Of a stretch of DNA of 33,331 nucleotides, positions 1 to 10,251 are shown piece after piece; within the stretch, counting starts at the first letter, position 1, and every line of letters begins with the position of its first letter. The DNA comes from Spirogloea muscicola (lineage: Eukaryota; Streptophyta; Zygnematophyceae; Spirogloeales; Spirogloeaceae): positions 498,902-532,232 of the forward strand of contig WELB01000016.1 in assembly GCA_009602725.1 (NCBI GenBank). Reading direction: 5' to 3'. A program made the translations under genes and the position numbers. The notes below the pieces were generated by a model. It made no database searches and had not been told where the DNA came from. It saw nothing but the letters and a program-made list of their open reading frames with translations.

Positions 1-3000
1 GGCGCCTGGCGACGGCCGCGGCGCTCGCCGGCGGCGGCGGCGGTCAGGCCGCGCTGCAGCATGACGGAGCTGCGACGAGCGCCGCATCCTTCCCGCGCGC
101 GGTCGCGGTGGCCTGCCTCGGCGCCCTGCTCTTCGGCTACCACCTCGGGTGAGCGAGCTCGCGTTAAATCATATCCACCTTCCCCCGTCTCCTTCCCTTG
201 TGAGGAGGGCCACTTTCGCTTCTCTCAGAGCATTTACGCTCAGGGCTGTGGCCTCAGAGCAGTGTAAGTGACTACAGCTTGTCTGTCCCCAAGCACCCTC
301 ATGCTAGTCGTGATTCGTAGCATCACTGCAACGGCGTGCAAAGCTCGTCATGAGAAGTTTACGTGCAATGCCAGGGCGCTAGTTCCTCTCCGCACGCCTG
401 TGCTCATGAGCCAACTGTGTTGCAGCAACGATTACTGAGCATCCAATACCTGTGGAGCTCCAGTCTGGACGCAATAGATGGGAGGTTTGGGTTATGTCAA
501 GCTCCACGCATTGTGGATCAAACTCAGCGAGTACCTTGTCACTGAGCTCAGGCCCTTGCATCTGACAGGGTCGTCAATGGAGCCCTGGAGTACATTGCCC
601 GTGACCTGGGCTTCTTACCAGAGGGCGTGACGGCAGGTATAAAGTCCATGGGGAACCAGCCACCTTGTCCAGCACTGCGCTTGCACCCCTCAACTGGTCG
701 TCTGAGCTTAGACAATTATGCTCCTGCTCTTCTTCTTCACTCCTTCTTCACCAGACATCCTTGCGAGGTGTGCCATTGTTAACTGTCAGTCAACTGAGGG
801 CGGCGCTCGGACTGCTGGCAGGCTGGGTGGTCAGCATCACCCTAGTTGGGGCTGCCATTGGGTCGCTGACAGGCGGCGGGCTCGCCGACCAGCTGGGAAG
901 GACAAGGACCTTCCAGCTTAACGCCATTCCACTTATAATTGGGACCCTCCTCAGGTGCTGCATTGTGTGCCAGCAAGCTGTCTGTCCTCCCTAGCCAGGT
1001 GGCCATTCCACCTTAACTACATGCTGCAACTTGTATGAACGTTCTGACAGAGGTCCTGTAAGCCTCTGACTGCACAGAGAAGGGCCCTCGCTGTCAGTCA
1101 AGGCTGCTCACATGATTCTGGCTCCACAATGGCTGCTCCTGATTTGCTCACACAGCATGCACTATTTACTACTTTTGACATGACAACCACTGACCTGGAG
1201 TGCTGTTCATTGTGGTCTGTCGAGCAGCGCTAGCGCAACTTCTTTGAGATTGATGCTGGTGGGTCGTGCACTCGTGGGCGTCGGAGTTGGCCTGATCTCT
1301 AGCGCTGTTCCTCTCTACATCTCTGAGGTGAAGGCGAGATAGCGAGGCATTGCACCCTTGCCTCAATCGCAGAGTGCAATTACCAAGGGCTTGTTCCTCG
1401 TCATACAAACTCAACTGTAACTCAGCAGAGGGTTTCCTTCTGTGGTTGCTCATTCCAGGTTGCTCCAACGGAGCTCCGGGGCAGGTTGGGATCCATGACC
1501 CAGCTTGCAATAAATATTGGGATACTGGGGGCACTCCTGGCTGGGCTTCCCCTTCCGAACAACCCCTCTTGGTAGGACGATTGGCAGCTGCAATCCACTG
1601 ATGCAGAGGAGCTTGACACCTTGTTTGCAAAGTACTTAGGTGAGGACAGCGTTATTGGCAGGTGGCGGACCATGTTTGCAGTCGCCAGCATTCCAGCGGT
1701 GGCGCTTGCAGTGGGCATGGCGTTCTCACCTGAAAGCCCGCGCTGGCTGGAGAAGGTCCGTGCTTGGCCATTGCGGACCACAATGTGTAACACCACCCTA
1801 GCGATACTCCACGACAATGCTTTGGTTCCACAAGTATGAGGATGATGAGGAGGGTCAGGCCAGGACCTGACCAGGAAGGAAGAATCACTGTCATTCATCA
1901 TAAGCATCTCTGCCTGCACATCAGCAAGGGCGGCTGCAAGAGGCTGAAATGGTGGCGGAGCAGCTGTGGGGAGGCCGACAACCTTCCAGAACAAACACAC
2001 AGAGCAAGGACAAGGAGGAGGAACAAGCCAATATATTGGACCTCTTTGGACCCCAATATAGGAAAGGTGAGTGATGGGAAAACTGTCGAAAAAGACAGCT
2101 GGCTTGCTCTGCAGTACTTTTGCAGACCACTGAACTGGCCTGCTATTTAGCCAGTCAATTAGCTGCTCCTTGCAGCCCAACTTTTCTTCTTGAAGCGAGT
2201 GTAGATGTTCCTGGTGCACTGGCGGCAAAAAGTAGCCATAGCAGCTGGCTTGGACAATTGCATCTTTGTTACAAGTGGAGTGCAGACTGATTGCTGTGAA
2301 ACTCTTCACTTGAGGTCCTTCGACATTCTATTGCTCAAGCTTTATATTGCTACTTTGGTTTGCTTGGACCTAGCACTGTGTCTCCAACCATACGGAGTTG
2401 CTGCTCTTTGCACACGTGCAGTTGTGGCTGTTGGATGCGCTGTCTTTATCTTCCAACAGTTTGCTGGGATAAATGCTGTCATTTATTTCTCGTCCAACGT
2501 GTTTCGTAAGGCCGGTGTCACGTCTGATACTGCCGCATCAGCTCTTGTAGGTGCTGCAAATGTTGTAGGTAAGGAGTGCATGGTCAAAGCACCCCGACTC
2601 CGTGCTTTTATCATGGATGCATGCTAGTTTCACCAGCTGATGCAAAGGCAATTTCATAAGCATGTCCTTTGAGCGATGAAAAAGAGTATGCTGCTGCTGT
2701 AGTCAGCTCCTTTGCTTGCAGGTTGCAAGCACTCGAGAGCATATGGTCTTTCTTTTGTCTACCTGTAATGCATCAGTGAGGAAGAATGCTCTGCATGCCG
2801 TTGGCGTCCTTTTGCTGTTGTGGAAAAGTGTCTCCTCATGTCGTTGATTGACTCATAGGTGCATTGATGGTAAGAGCTGATCTCGTCAATGCAAGGGGTT
2901 GTTGAGTTTATTGACCGGTTATTTCCCTGACCTGCAGGCACTACTATTGCAGCTGTTCTGATTGATCGTTATGGGAGGAAGACATTGCTGTTTAACAGCT

Positions 3001-3865
3001 TTTTAGGCATGGTGAGCTCCAAGAATTCTGCAATGAATGTGGACTGCACTAATAGCAATATCATGCTTCAGAGTGGGGCCCACTTGTCTACACTTCTAAT
3101 TAACAGCCATCTTGTTGACCTGATCGACTGGCAGGGACTATCCATGGTACTGCTTGCAGTGACCTTGTCCTGGAAGGTGCTGGAAACATCATCCAGCAGT
3201 CTTGCTGTAGCAGGGACTATAGCGTGAGTCTCAGGGACGTGCCCACTTACGTTGTTGCTGTGGTGCTGAATGCAATGAGTGAAGTCGAGGAGGTGGGCCC
3301 TTGTCCAATGTACAATTGAGATCAAAGTTTTTATCAGCTGCTATTGTCCAGCATATGCTCGTCTTCTGAGCAAGCCAATGCTTGGTGGGGGCGCAGCTAC
3401 GTTTTTGCTTTCTCCTTGGGCGTAGGGCCAATACCGGCGCTGCTCCTCCCTGAGCTTTTTCCCTCCCGCATTCGTGCCAAGGCGATGTCCTTTGCCCTGG
3501 GTGTGCATTGGGTACAGGCCTTCACCAATATGCGCTGCTTGCTTGTCCTTCTTAGTAAGTTGCTCTAACAGGACTCTATTGTCTAGGAGTATAAAGTACT
3601 AAATTCGTAGTGCGTGCACACGTCGTATGACTTGATGTCAGCCCACTATCGCTGACGAAGAGTGAAGCTGGTCATGGTGCAGGTTATCAACTTCGGGATT
3701 GGGCTCTCCTTCTTGAATGTAGTAAAGAGATATGGTGTCAGCAATGTCTACTTTTTCTTTGCTGCGGTCTCTTTTGCTGCCACCTTTTTCGTCTCTAACT
3801 ACATAGTGGAGACCAAGGGGAGGTCCTTGGAGGATATTGAGAAGTCGTTTGAAATGACCAGTTGA
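1..3865 (+). CDS. pGlcT: Plastidic glucose transporter (MFS sugar porter), 5' partial
   Basis: A major-facilitator sugar porter of the plastidic glucose transporter type, expected in the chloroplast inner envelope, where it exports glucose from starch breakdown. I join twelve exons: 1-148, 569-636, 822-954, 1228-1327, 1459-1571, 1662-1755, 1925-2066, 2422-2568, 2938-3011, 3135-3223, 3397-3511, 3683-3865. All introns are GT-AG and all phases agree, giving 467 codons to TGA. Visible landmarks in order are ALLFGYHLGVVNGALEY (helix 1), GGLADQLGRTRT (loop 2-3 RxGRR-like motif), VGRALVGVGVG, VPLYISE, FSPESPRWLEK (the PESPR motif), FIFQQFAGINAVIY (the QQxxGINA motif), LIDRYGRKTLL, PALLLPELFPSRIRAKA and VETKGRSLEDIE (the PETKG-like C-terminal motif). 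The sequence aligns through its length with the land-plant plastid transporter as I remember it. The start codon and transit peptide lie before the window. A vacuolar or plasma-membrane homologue is less likely because of the ALLFGYHLGVVNGALEY and VETKGRSLE signatures. Confidence 0.93.
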
Positions 3866-4035
3866 AGACCCACATGCTCCAAGCTTGCATGATGCACACA
3901 GATTTGGTCAATGATTCTAAGCTCATCGTTAAGGGTTTTGTGAATCATATTGACGTGTTGCATGAACCTGCTGCCCAGCTTTGCTGATGGTCTGCCGGCT
4001 CGCAGCTGAGCATTGGACTGGTGTGCTCATGGCTG

Positions 4036-4040
4036 TGTAA
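4036..4040 (+). other. Candidate TGTAA polyadenylation signal for the glucose transporter gene
   Basis: This is the first TGTAA after the transporter stop codon, 171 bases downstream. TGTAA is the usual polyadenylation motif in many green algae. No transcript evidence is available, and a five-base motif can occur by chance. Confidence 0.35.
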
Positions 4041-4633
4041 TGTCATTGATTAGCATATCCTATGTAGCTCACAAAGCAATACAAGTGGGCTAGCTGCATC
4101 ATAGAGGAAGTTGCTCAATACAGGACTGTTTGCATCAGAATGATGCGCATGCAGAGGACAGCTTGTTCTACTGACGGAGCTCAGAGCCCGTCACGGAATG
4201 ATGGTAGAACACCCGCAGAATGCTGCAGAGGGACTGCAAGCCAACTTGTGGTCCATCTTGGAGTGGTGTTTCATATATCAACACATAAGGGGCGTCTCAA
4301 ACTGATGCTTCTTTAGTCCGGAAGTCTACCAACTGGAAAGAGAAGCAAAATCTAGCTCAAAGTACTTCCAGACGTCAATTACACTAACAATCCAAATGTG
4401 AAGAGCCTCTCCAGAGTGCGCCACTGTGCCCTTCCCCTTGATCTCCGCCACTTTGTCCAGCAGGGCTGTGGTGCAGGACTATGCGCAAGTACAAGGTAGA
4501 TCTCAGTGCATGTCTTACGCTCTGGTTCAGTACAAGTTGCCAACTAATGTACAATGTTGACCAACTAAGTGATTCCTAGACCTGCTCCGCACTGTGAAGA
4601 CTGTGCTTCAAGTCGAATTCAATTGCCAAAGCT

Positions 4634-5164
4634 TTGGCTGTGAAGATATTGAACCGGTTCCATGGTTGTAACATTCCTCAGCAGTATGAGAAGCAGGAGG
4701 TGGACGCGCTGTCTGAAGCATTGGGCCTTGGAAACCCAGGCCCCTGTATTCCATTCACACTAGCAGCGTTTGTGGGCCCACATGGCCCCCTCCTCTGTAG
4801 CTCCTTGGACGCATGTGGGGGCGTCAATTTCCGCTCCACCATGTTGCACACTCGCCGTGCTGAAGCACTTACCATCTCCCGCAGCACCGTGTTGCCAGGA
4901 GAAGCCCTTGACTACTGTGTACTGTGGCGTCTGCTCCAGTCTTCTAAATTTCTTACATGTGTGAACGCCTCTGACATTGCCAGCAATAGAGACTTTAGGT
5001 GCTTGCACGCAGGTCCAAGGCTAGATCCACTACCAGCAGACTTAGAAATATCTACATCGTACAGGAATTGTGACTGGCTGCTGAGCTTCCTTGCAGCATT
5101 GGCATGTGAATGCAAGAGGTTTGGAGAGAGATATGTTATTGATATTGGGGAGCATAGCAGGTAG
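4634..5164 (+). other. Unassigned 176-codon ORF
   Basis: An open frame runs from an ATG (MAVKILNRFHGCNIPQQYEK...) to TAG. No domain is recognised, and there is no signal peptide, membrane segment or repeat. Neither flank shows convincing exon continuation, and antisense ORFs cover the same bases. It could be a chance ORF, a decayed gene or a lineage-specific gene. Listed only because it is the longest open stretch between the transporter and the repeat island. Confidence 0.15.
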
Positions 5165-5597
5165 AATGGCGCCCTGGACATTATGTTTCACGACAGTATA
5201 CCAAATTGCACCTCCTCATAATCTTCAACTTCGACGTTGCCTTTGGCATCAAGGCGTCCGCATCTCCAATTGGTGACTGCTGCAGCTATCTTGGCAGCAT
5301 GCTCGTAGCCGGAATGACCTGTTGCAAGACTTGTCCACAGGACAGTCATCTGTTGGCCTGCTGATATGAACCACAAAGCGCTGATATGCAGACTGATTCC
5401 CTACAAGATTCCTCTGCAAGATTACATTCAGCGATGTTCTCTGCCGCATACTTTTAATTACCAAGGATGGTACCATCCGCTGAAGAAGGCCGGCAATTGG
5501 TCCCAGTCGGTGATTGTCGGAGCTGCAAGAAGTTGCTTGCTTCAAAGTGAGGTGATAAAGTTATTCGTTAGAAGTGCTGTTATTATCCTGTCAAGCA

Positions 5598-5719
5598 GGC
5601 CGATCAGCAACTCAACTAGCTACTAGCTTGAATTTATTCGCTTAACTATACATCGGCAAATTGCTGTCAACGTGCTGTCAACGTGCAGGCCAACAGCAAC
5701 TCGAGTAGCTACTAGCTTG
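5598..5719. repeat. Short direct repeat plus 11-bp tandem duplication
   Basis: A segment of about 32 bases at 5598-5630 recurs at 5688-5719. Both copies end in TAGCTACTAGCTTG, and they differ by a few substitutions and one small indel. Between them TGCTGTCAACG is exactly tandemly duplicated (5662-5672 and 5673-5683). The pattern suits replication slippage or the edge of a small inserted element. Confidence 0.7.
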
Positions 5720-6042
5720 GCAAAGCTAGCATCGCTCTAGCACAAGAACGCTGGCGAGGCAAGCATTCGTCTGTTGGGCGGATCTCCCCATCCACGACGA
5801 CCGGCATGCCCGAGCACGGCCTTGGGAGCATGGCACACGCCGCCGTCTTGGCGGCTTCCATGGCGACGCCGCAAAAGAAAATTCTGTGCCACTGGAGGTC
5901 AAGCGGCCGTTGGCCCCAACTCAGCCGCCTCGAGCTTTGACTGAGCACTGGGCTCAGTCAGAAGGCCCAGGTCCGGCAGGCTCGGCAGGACGCTGAGGCA
6001 GCACAGTTGCAGGCAAAGCCCGCAAACTGTGCCTAAATCCTG

Positions 6043-6070
6043 AACCCCTAAACCCCAAACCCTCACCCCT
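6043..6070. repeat. Degenerate telomere-like C-rich tract
   Basis: The tract reads ACCCCTAAACCCCAAACCCT followed by CACCCCT. It resembles two to three imperfect units of the plant/Chlorella-type telomere repeat CCCTAAA. It is short and degenerate, so it would be an interstitial remnant or a chance C-rich run, not a chromosome end. Confidence 0.4.
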
Positions 6071-6273
6071 GAAGCTAAATCAGGCACGCTCCACGATAAA
6101 TGCAGCGGGGGGAGTCGTTGCAGGCAAGCACCAGCGGCAGGCCGCCGTCGCGCACGAGCCTGCCAGATAGAGCTTGAGCTGCAACGTGCCACGCTTCCGC
6201 GGCGGGCCCCGCAGCGTCGGCGGCCGCCGGTAGTCGAGTGCAGCCTCGGGGGCTCTGGCCGCCGCACCGCCTG

Positions 6274-6400
6274 CTTTGCCCCTTCCGGGCTAAACACTTT
6301 ATTCCGGGCCCCTTTGGACCTTATTCGTTTCCTTACGGGCTTCTCTGGCCCCGTTGAACTTTGTTCATTCATATTGCTTCTTGGCTCCCCAGTTTAGCCT
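6274..6400 (-). repeat. Diverged arm(s) of dispersed palindromic repeat, reverse orientation
   Basis: The stretch repeats the pattern GGGC...CCTTTGGACCTTATTCG..., matching the reverse complement of the family core (GGCTGTGAAAGGCCAGC, then ACAAGGTCCAAA). Similarity is patchy. A further reverse copy with TCTTGGGCTGGCCTTTGCC lies at about 6588-6606. Confidence 0.45.
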
Positions 6401-6979
6401 GTCAGATTTGTATGTGCTCACCCGTGGGTACTAACTCATGCTAGCCACCTTCGCATGGGGCTTCGTTTCATGTTGTGCCCACTTTTGGCACTAGCTTTTG
6501 CCTGAAACAATGCTTGCATTGACACTTTCATTTCATGCGCACCGCGCGCCTTCTCTCCAATTCTGGGCTGGCTGGCTGTCTCTTCTTCTTGGGCTGGCCT
6601 TTGCCTGCCCCCACCTTCTATGGGCGAGCACGTTCTTTCGCTGGGGAGGCTCCAAGCCCGCGGGGCGTGCGGCGCGGAGGCCAGGTCGAGCCAGGGGCGG
6701 GCGCCGAGCTTGGGAGGTTGCCCGGCTTGGCTTGGCGCGGCGCGCGGGGCGGCGACGTGGCGGCTGGCGCAGGGCGAGGCCCCGACGAGCAGCTTCTCCC
6801 GCAACCAGCTGTCCTGTCTCCTCTGTGGGACCCTGTCGTACTTCTGAGTTCTGGCCCTCCGTCTGCAGTCGTCACGCCTTTTGGAAGTGGGCTTTTCCAA
6901 ACGAGGGCGACGGTTGTGAGGAGAAACAGCTCGTCCAATGTTAGGCAAGCGCGGCCAGATTAACTAGTGGCTGGGAGAG

Positions 6980-7085
6980 GCCAGCCCAAAGGAATGGACA
7001 AGGTCTGAAGCAGGTCCAATGTAAGCAATGGCTGTGAAAGAAGAAGTGTGAAAGGCCAGTCCAAAAAAGAATGATGCTCTGGTCC
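6980..7085 (+). repeat. Dispersed palindromic repeat arm, forward orientation
   Basis: Contains GGCCAGCCCAAAGGAATGG, ACAAGGTCTGAAGCAGGTCC, AATGGCTGTGAAAG and GTGAAAGGCCAGTCCAAAAA. These are the family core in duplicated or shuffled order. A more diverged forward copy lies at about 7376-7500 (GGGCTGTGAACAGCCAGCTC, then ACAAGGTCCGAATGGGCC). Confidence 0.6.
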
Positions 7086-7254
7086 TAGGGGGGCCACGGC
7101 CGCCAGAGCCGGGAATAGGCGGCGGGAACGCGGGGAAGGGATCCGCAGGCAGAAGCTTACCCAAAGAGAAGGGGACATCAAGGGGACACAAAGTGAGCAC
7201 ATCCACGATCTAGCACATACATATCTGACGAGCTAAGCTGAGGAGCCAGACCAC

Positions 7255-8060
7255 CACCACGGAAGCCAGTAGCCTGGCCTAGTGCGCGCCCAGCACCCTG
7301 GTGTATCGTGAGTGCCTGGGAGCGCTGCAGGCTCAATGATAGCCGCATTCTAAAGCAAGCAACAACAGGCAACAATAAGCAAAAGCGGGCGATGCCTGTG
7401 AACAGAAAGTGGTTCTCCCCCAAGGGGGCGAGGGCTGTGAACAGCCAGCTCGAAAAACTTTCTGACAAGGTCCGAATGGGCCATAAAGTGCTAAAAGACA
7501 TTGCTAAGCACGACCATGTAGGATAATCACTTAGTAACCTCTCATCAGTAGCCGCAAGTTAGAAAGACTAGTCGCCGGGAGGCCTTAACGAAACCAGAGG
7601 CTGCAGCCAAAGCACGCCAGCACGCAGATGAGAAGGCGTGGGCGTGGGCCATGGACAGCTGGAGGGATATGGGTATAGTAAAGTGGAAAAGGCGAGCCGA
7701 GCGAGCCGGGGCCGCCGGAGAAGATCGAAGCTGTTCCCGGAGGGGCCGTAGCGAAGCGATGGCGGGCCCGGCTCGGGCACTGGCGCCGGAGCTCTGGGAG
7801 GGCGGCGTCCGGCTCCCGCTGCCAGCGGACGCGGGCGTTCGGCAGTCGGTGGCTGGACCTGCTGCAGCGGCTTCTACGGCGGGCCATCCATCGTCGGCAG
7901 GCACAGCAAGATGAGCTGCCCGCCTTCAACGCCACCGAGTCGCTTGCCCAGGTTTTCCGCATGCGGCTATCCATTTCCCTCCAACCGTCCCAGGCTCACG
8001 CAGTGCACTTGCTGGCAGGCCGCGGTTTGGCTGCTACTTCGGGGAGAAGAGCTTGCCCAT
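7255..8060. repeat. Three related copies of a coding-like segment (two minus, one plus)
   Basis: The plus strand at about 7948-8060 reads VFRMRLSISLQPSQAHAVHL. The minus strand at about 7368-7255 reads FRMRLSLSLQRSQALTIHQ, and the minus strand at about 7695-7575 reads PISLQLSMAHAHAFSS. The copies are alignable at the DNA level too. The plus copy belongs to a longer coding-like frame from about 7844 (SRWLDLLQRLLRRAIHR, then QAQQDELPAFNATESLAQ). No start, splice sites or family could be assigned. It looks like a gene fragment duplicated in both orientations inside repeats. Confidence 0.5.
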
Positions 8061-8068
8061 TGAGGATA

Positions 8069-8095
8069 GGGGCTGGGAAAAGCCAGCCCAAAAAA
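8069..8095 (+). repeat. Hairpin core of the dispersed repeat
   Basis: GGGCTGG and CCAGCCC form a 7-bp stem around a short loop, followed directly by an A-run. The same stem and A-run occur in the copy at 14557-14580, which ties the two repeat sites together. Confidence 0.6.
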
Positions 8096-8229
8096 GAATG
8101 TACTACTGAGCTACTTCTGGGTCTCGTCGCTGTGCCTCTTTTCCAGCTGCAACTCCCGCTTGGGGTTGCTGACTCGGGGTTACTAAGCTCCCCTTTGCTG
8201 CAGTCTCTAGCATAGCTGTGTGGTTTTGG

Positions 8230-8557
8230 TGCCATTCGGCTCTTTGGACCTTGTTAAATTCATCTGGGCTAGCTTTTCACAGCCCCCGGCCCCTTTGGAT
8301 GAGCTCACTTCTTTAAGCGAACGCAGCCGCCTCGCCAAAGCAAGCTTTCTCTGGCAGCAGGGCCGCGCTCTGCGGTCGTCTGGGGACCCGTGCCACGGCT
8401 GAGAGAAAGTGGGGGCGTTGTGCGCATGCACTGAAGGGGAGGCCAAGCCGACCAATTATACACAACGTTCACCCTTATGCAAAGGCCAGAAGGAGGCAAT
8501 GGCTGTGAAAGGCCAGCTCACGAATAATGGACAAGGTCCACAAGGGCCGGAAATGCA
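8230..8557. repeat. Palindromic element with ~58-bp inverted arms
   Basis: The left arm at 8230-8287 (reverse) and the right arm at 8497-8557 (forward) are inverted copies of one another, at very roughly three bases in four by eye. Both carry GGCTGTGAAA, a GGCCAGC-like block, ACAAGGTCC and a final GGCCG/GAGCCG. About 210 bases lie between them, with no ORF of note. The shape resembles a miniature inverted-repeat element. No target-site duplication was found by eye. Confidence 0.6.
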
Positions 8558-9302
8558 AACCATGCAGCTACGTGGCAACGCAGCTAAGTGGCTCCTACAA
8601 ATGGTTGCTCAACTGCTTAGAGGCGAAGGAAGTGCAAACAAGAGAGGGCTAGAGAACACGCGGCACTGAGTGAGGGAGGGAGACGGGCAGTGTCTGCTGA
8701 CAAGGGGTGCTCGATGGGGCTGTGCTGGGGATTGTAGCGCAGTCTCCAGTTAACCCACAGTAGAAGGGCGGCCGCCTGGGTGCTTAAGCGGAGAGCAAGT
8801 ACGCACATCACCCTCACGCGACAAGTTTGTGGTGCTGGCATTGATTGTCCCTGGTCCAGTTAAGGACTCGGTAGCTCAGACTCTCCGGTGGTCTGTGTGA
8901 TAAGTGGTAACCCTAAGCCAAAGGCAGCAGGGCGAGCAGCCCAGCAGGAGTGCAGCCTGGTCGATTGCTCAAGCGACTGCAGGTGTACTTCGATAGGCAC
9001 GCTGCGCCTTGGCTGCCGTCTCTGAGAATTTGAAGGGGCAAATCTTTCTCAGCTACAAGTTACTCTGCTTTACGGGTGTGGACCGGGTATCATTGAGCAT
9101 CCGTCTGTGTACAGCCACTTGGGTAGCTGCATAATTCTTGCGCTTTCCTGCCCCTTCAGACCTTGACCAATCATTCCTCAATGGGCTGATCTCCTCCCGC
9201 CATTGCGCCGCTTGAACGAGCTTCCTATCCCGCAGTCAAGCTGCCGGCCTGGGCGAAGTACGCGAAGTGGTCCACGTCAGCGTGTGGTGGGCGGGCAACC
9301 TC

Positions 9303-9980
9303 CGGAGGGGGGCCCCACGGTCGTCGGGCACCCGACCATCCCGCTCCCCGGGGCCGGAACCACAGGAATAGACGCGCAAAAGCACGAGGTGCTAATTTCG
9401 ATTGCACTTTATCGGGACAGTCACCCCCCTCCCCCGTCCCCCGCCGCCGCCGTCGGGGACGTGCCGTTGGCAGTGGGTTGAGCCATGACGGCCCGCCGCA
9501 GGCTTGCCCCAAATTTAAGCGGGCCCCGGAAAACCCCCCAAACCCAACCCCCCGACAATGTCGCGTCGGGCGTCGCGACGCCGCGCCCGCCGGCGCGGCG
9601 ACGCGCGCTGTCCGATCAGCCCGCGGCGCGCGATCCCGGCCGTCCCGTGCAGCTCACGTGCGCGCAGGCCCGCCAGCCACCCCGGCGTGCCGCACGTCGC
9701 CCGCGCACGTGCGCGTGTCCGCGGGCCCGGTCATCGGGCGGAGGGGTCGGCGCCGTCGGGCTCCCGGGGGGGTTGCGTAAAATGAAGCGATATCGGAAGT
9801 ACAACTGCAAGCGCCACGTCAGGGGTGGTCAGTGAATAATCAGAGAATAGGTTTGTTCGACTTTCAGAGGGGTCCGGGTGGCCGGGATCGTCGGGTGGGA
9901 GCGCCTCAACCGTCGGGCCCCCGGGAGGCGGGGGGACAAAGCCCCACAAACTCGGGGACCCACCACTCCGGGGGGGTTGC
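9303..9980. repeat. Diverged GC-rich duplicated blocks
   Basis: The block at 9717-9774 (GTCCGCGGGCCCGGTCATCG, ending GGGCTCCCGGGGGGGTTG) recurs diverged at 9872-9936 (GTCCGGGTGGCCGGGATCG, then CCGTCGGGCCCCCGGGAGG). The tail motif CTCCGGGGGGGTTG appears again at about 9966, and an inverted relative lies near 9303-9353. GC content is far above the flanks. The function is unknown; it may be part of the peptidase gene's upstream region or an old element. Confidence 0.45.
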
Positions 9981-10189
9981 CGCCCGCCCGGCCGGCCCCC
10001 CCGCGCCTCCCTGCAGCTGCCGCGGCGGCTGGCCCCGAGCTGCCCCCCCCCCCCGAGCTGCAGCCCCGTCAGTGCGCTTTTGGTCGTGGCCACTCATTAA
10101 GGCCGCCCCATCGGTCAGTAACTCCCGTCTGGGGCGAGACGTGGGGCGCCCCGGCGGCGGCGCGGGCTGCTGCGCGGGGCGGCCGCGCG

Positions 10190-10190
10190 N
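10190..10190. other. Single undetermined base in GC-rich DNA upstream of the peptidase start
   Basis: An N lies within a GC-only stretch 62 bases before the start codon. It may stand for a base-call failure or a closed assembly gap of unknown length, so promoter and 5' UTR spacing here should not be trusted. Confidence 0.85.
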
Positions 10191-10251
10191 CCTCCGCCCC
10201 CACTCGCGCCTTCTACTTGGCCGCTTGCGCCTTCCCAGCTTACCTGGCGCC

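Larger units (their letters stand above)
3866..10251. other. Gene-poor, repeat-bearing island
   Basis: No complete gene can be supported in these 6.4 kb. From 3866 to about 5600 the DNA has ordinary intergenic composition and one 176-codon ORF. From about 5600 to 8600 it holds short direct repeats, a degenerate telomere-like tract, several arms of a dispersed palindromic repeat in both orientations, and three related copies of a coding-like segment. From about 9200 to 10250 it becomes extremely GC-rich, with diverged duplicated blocks that lead into the peptidase promoter. The mixture suggests decayed mobile elements carrying captured gene pieces. A host non-coding RNA gene cannot be excluded. 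Confidence 0.6.

Noticed and set aside
6436-6963. Overlapping ORFs of 106-170 codons on both strands
   Set aside because: Four frames are open at once because the DNA is GC-rich; residues are Arg/Ala/Gly/Pro-biased, with no domain.
8868-8930. tRNA-like sequence with TAGCTCAG at about 8872
   Set aside because: There is an A-box-like string but no B box, acceptor stem or anticodon stem can be paired.
9203-9835. Several Arg/Pro/Ala-rich ORFs before the peptidase gene
   Set aside because: They are a composition effect of very GC-rich duplicated DNA, with no domain or splice logic.
9832-10251. In-frame upstream extension of the peptidase gene
   Set aside because: It lacks an ATG at its start, crosses an N and is low-complexity; the ATG at 10252 begins a clear signal peptide.
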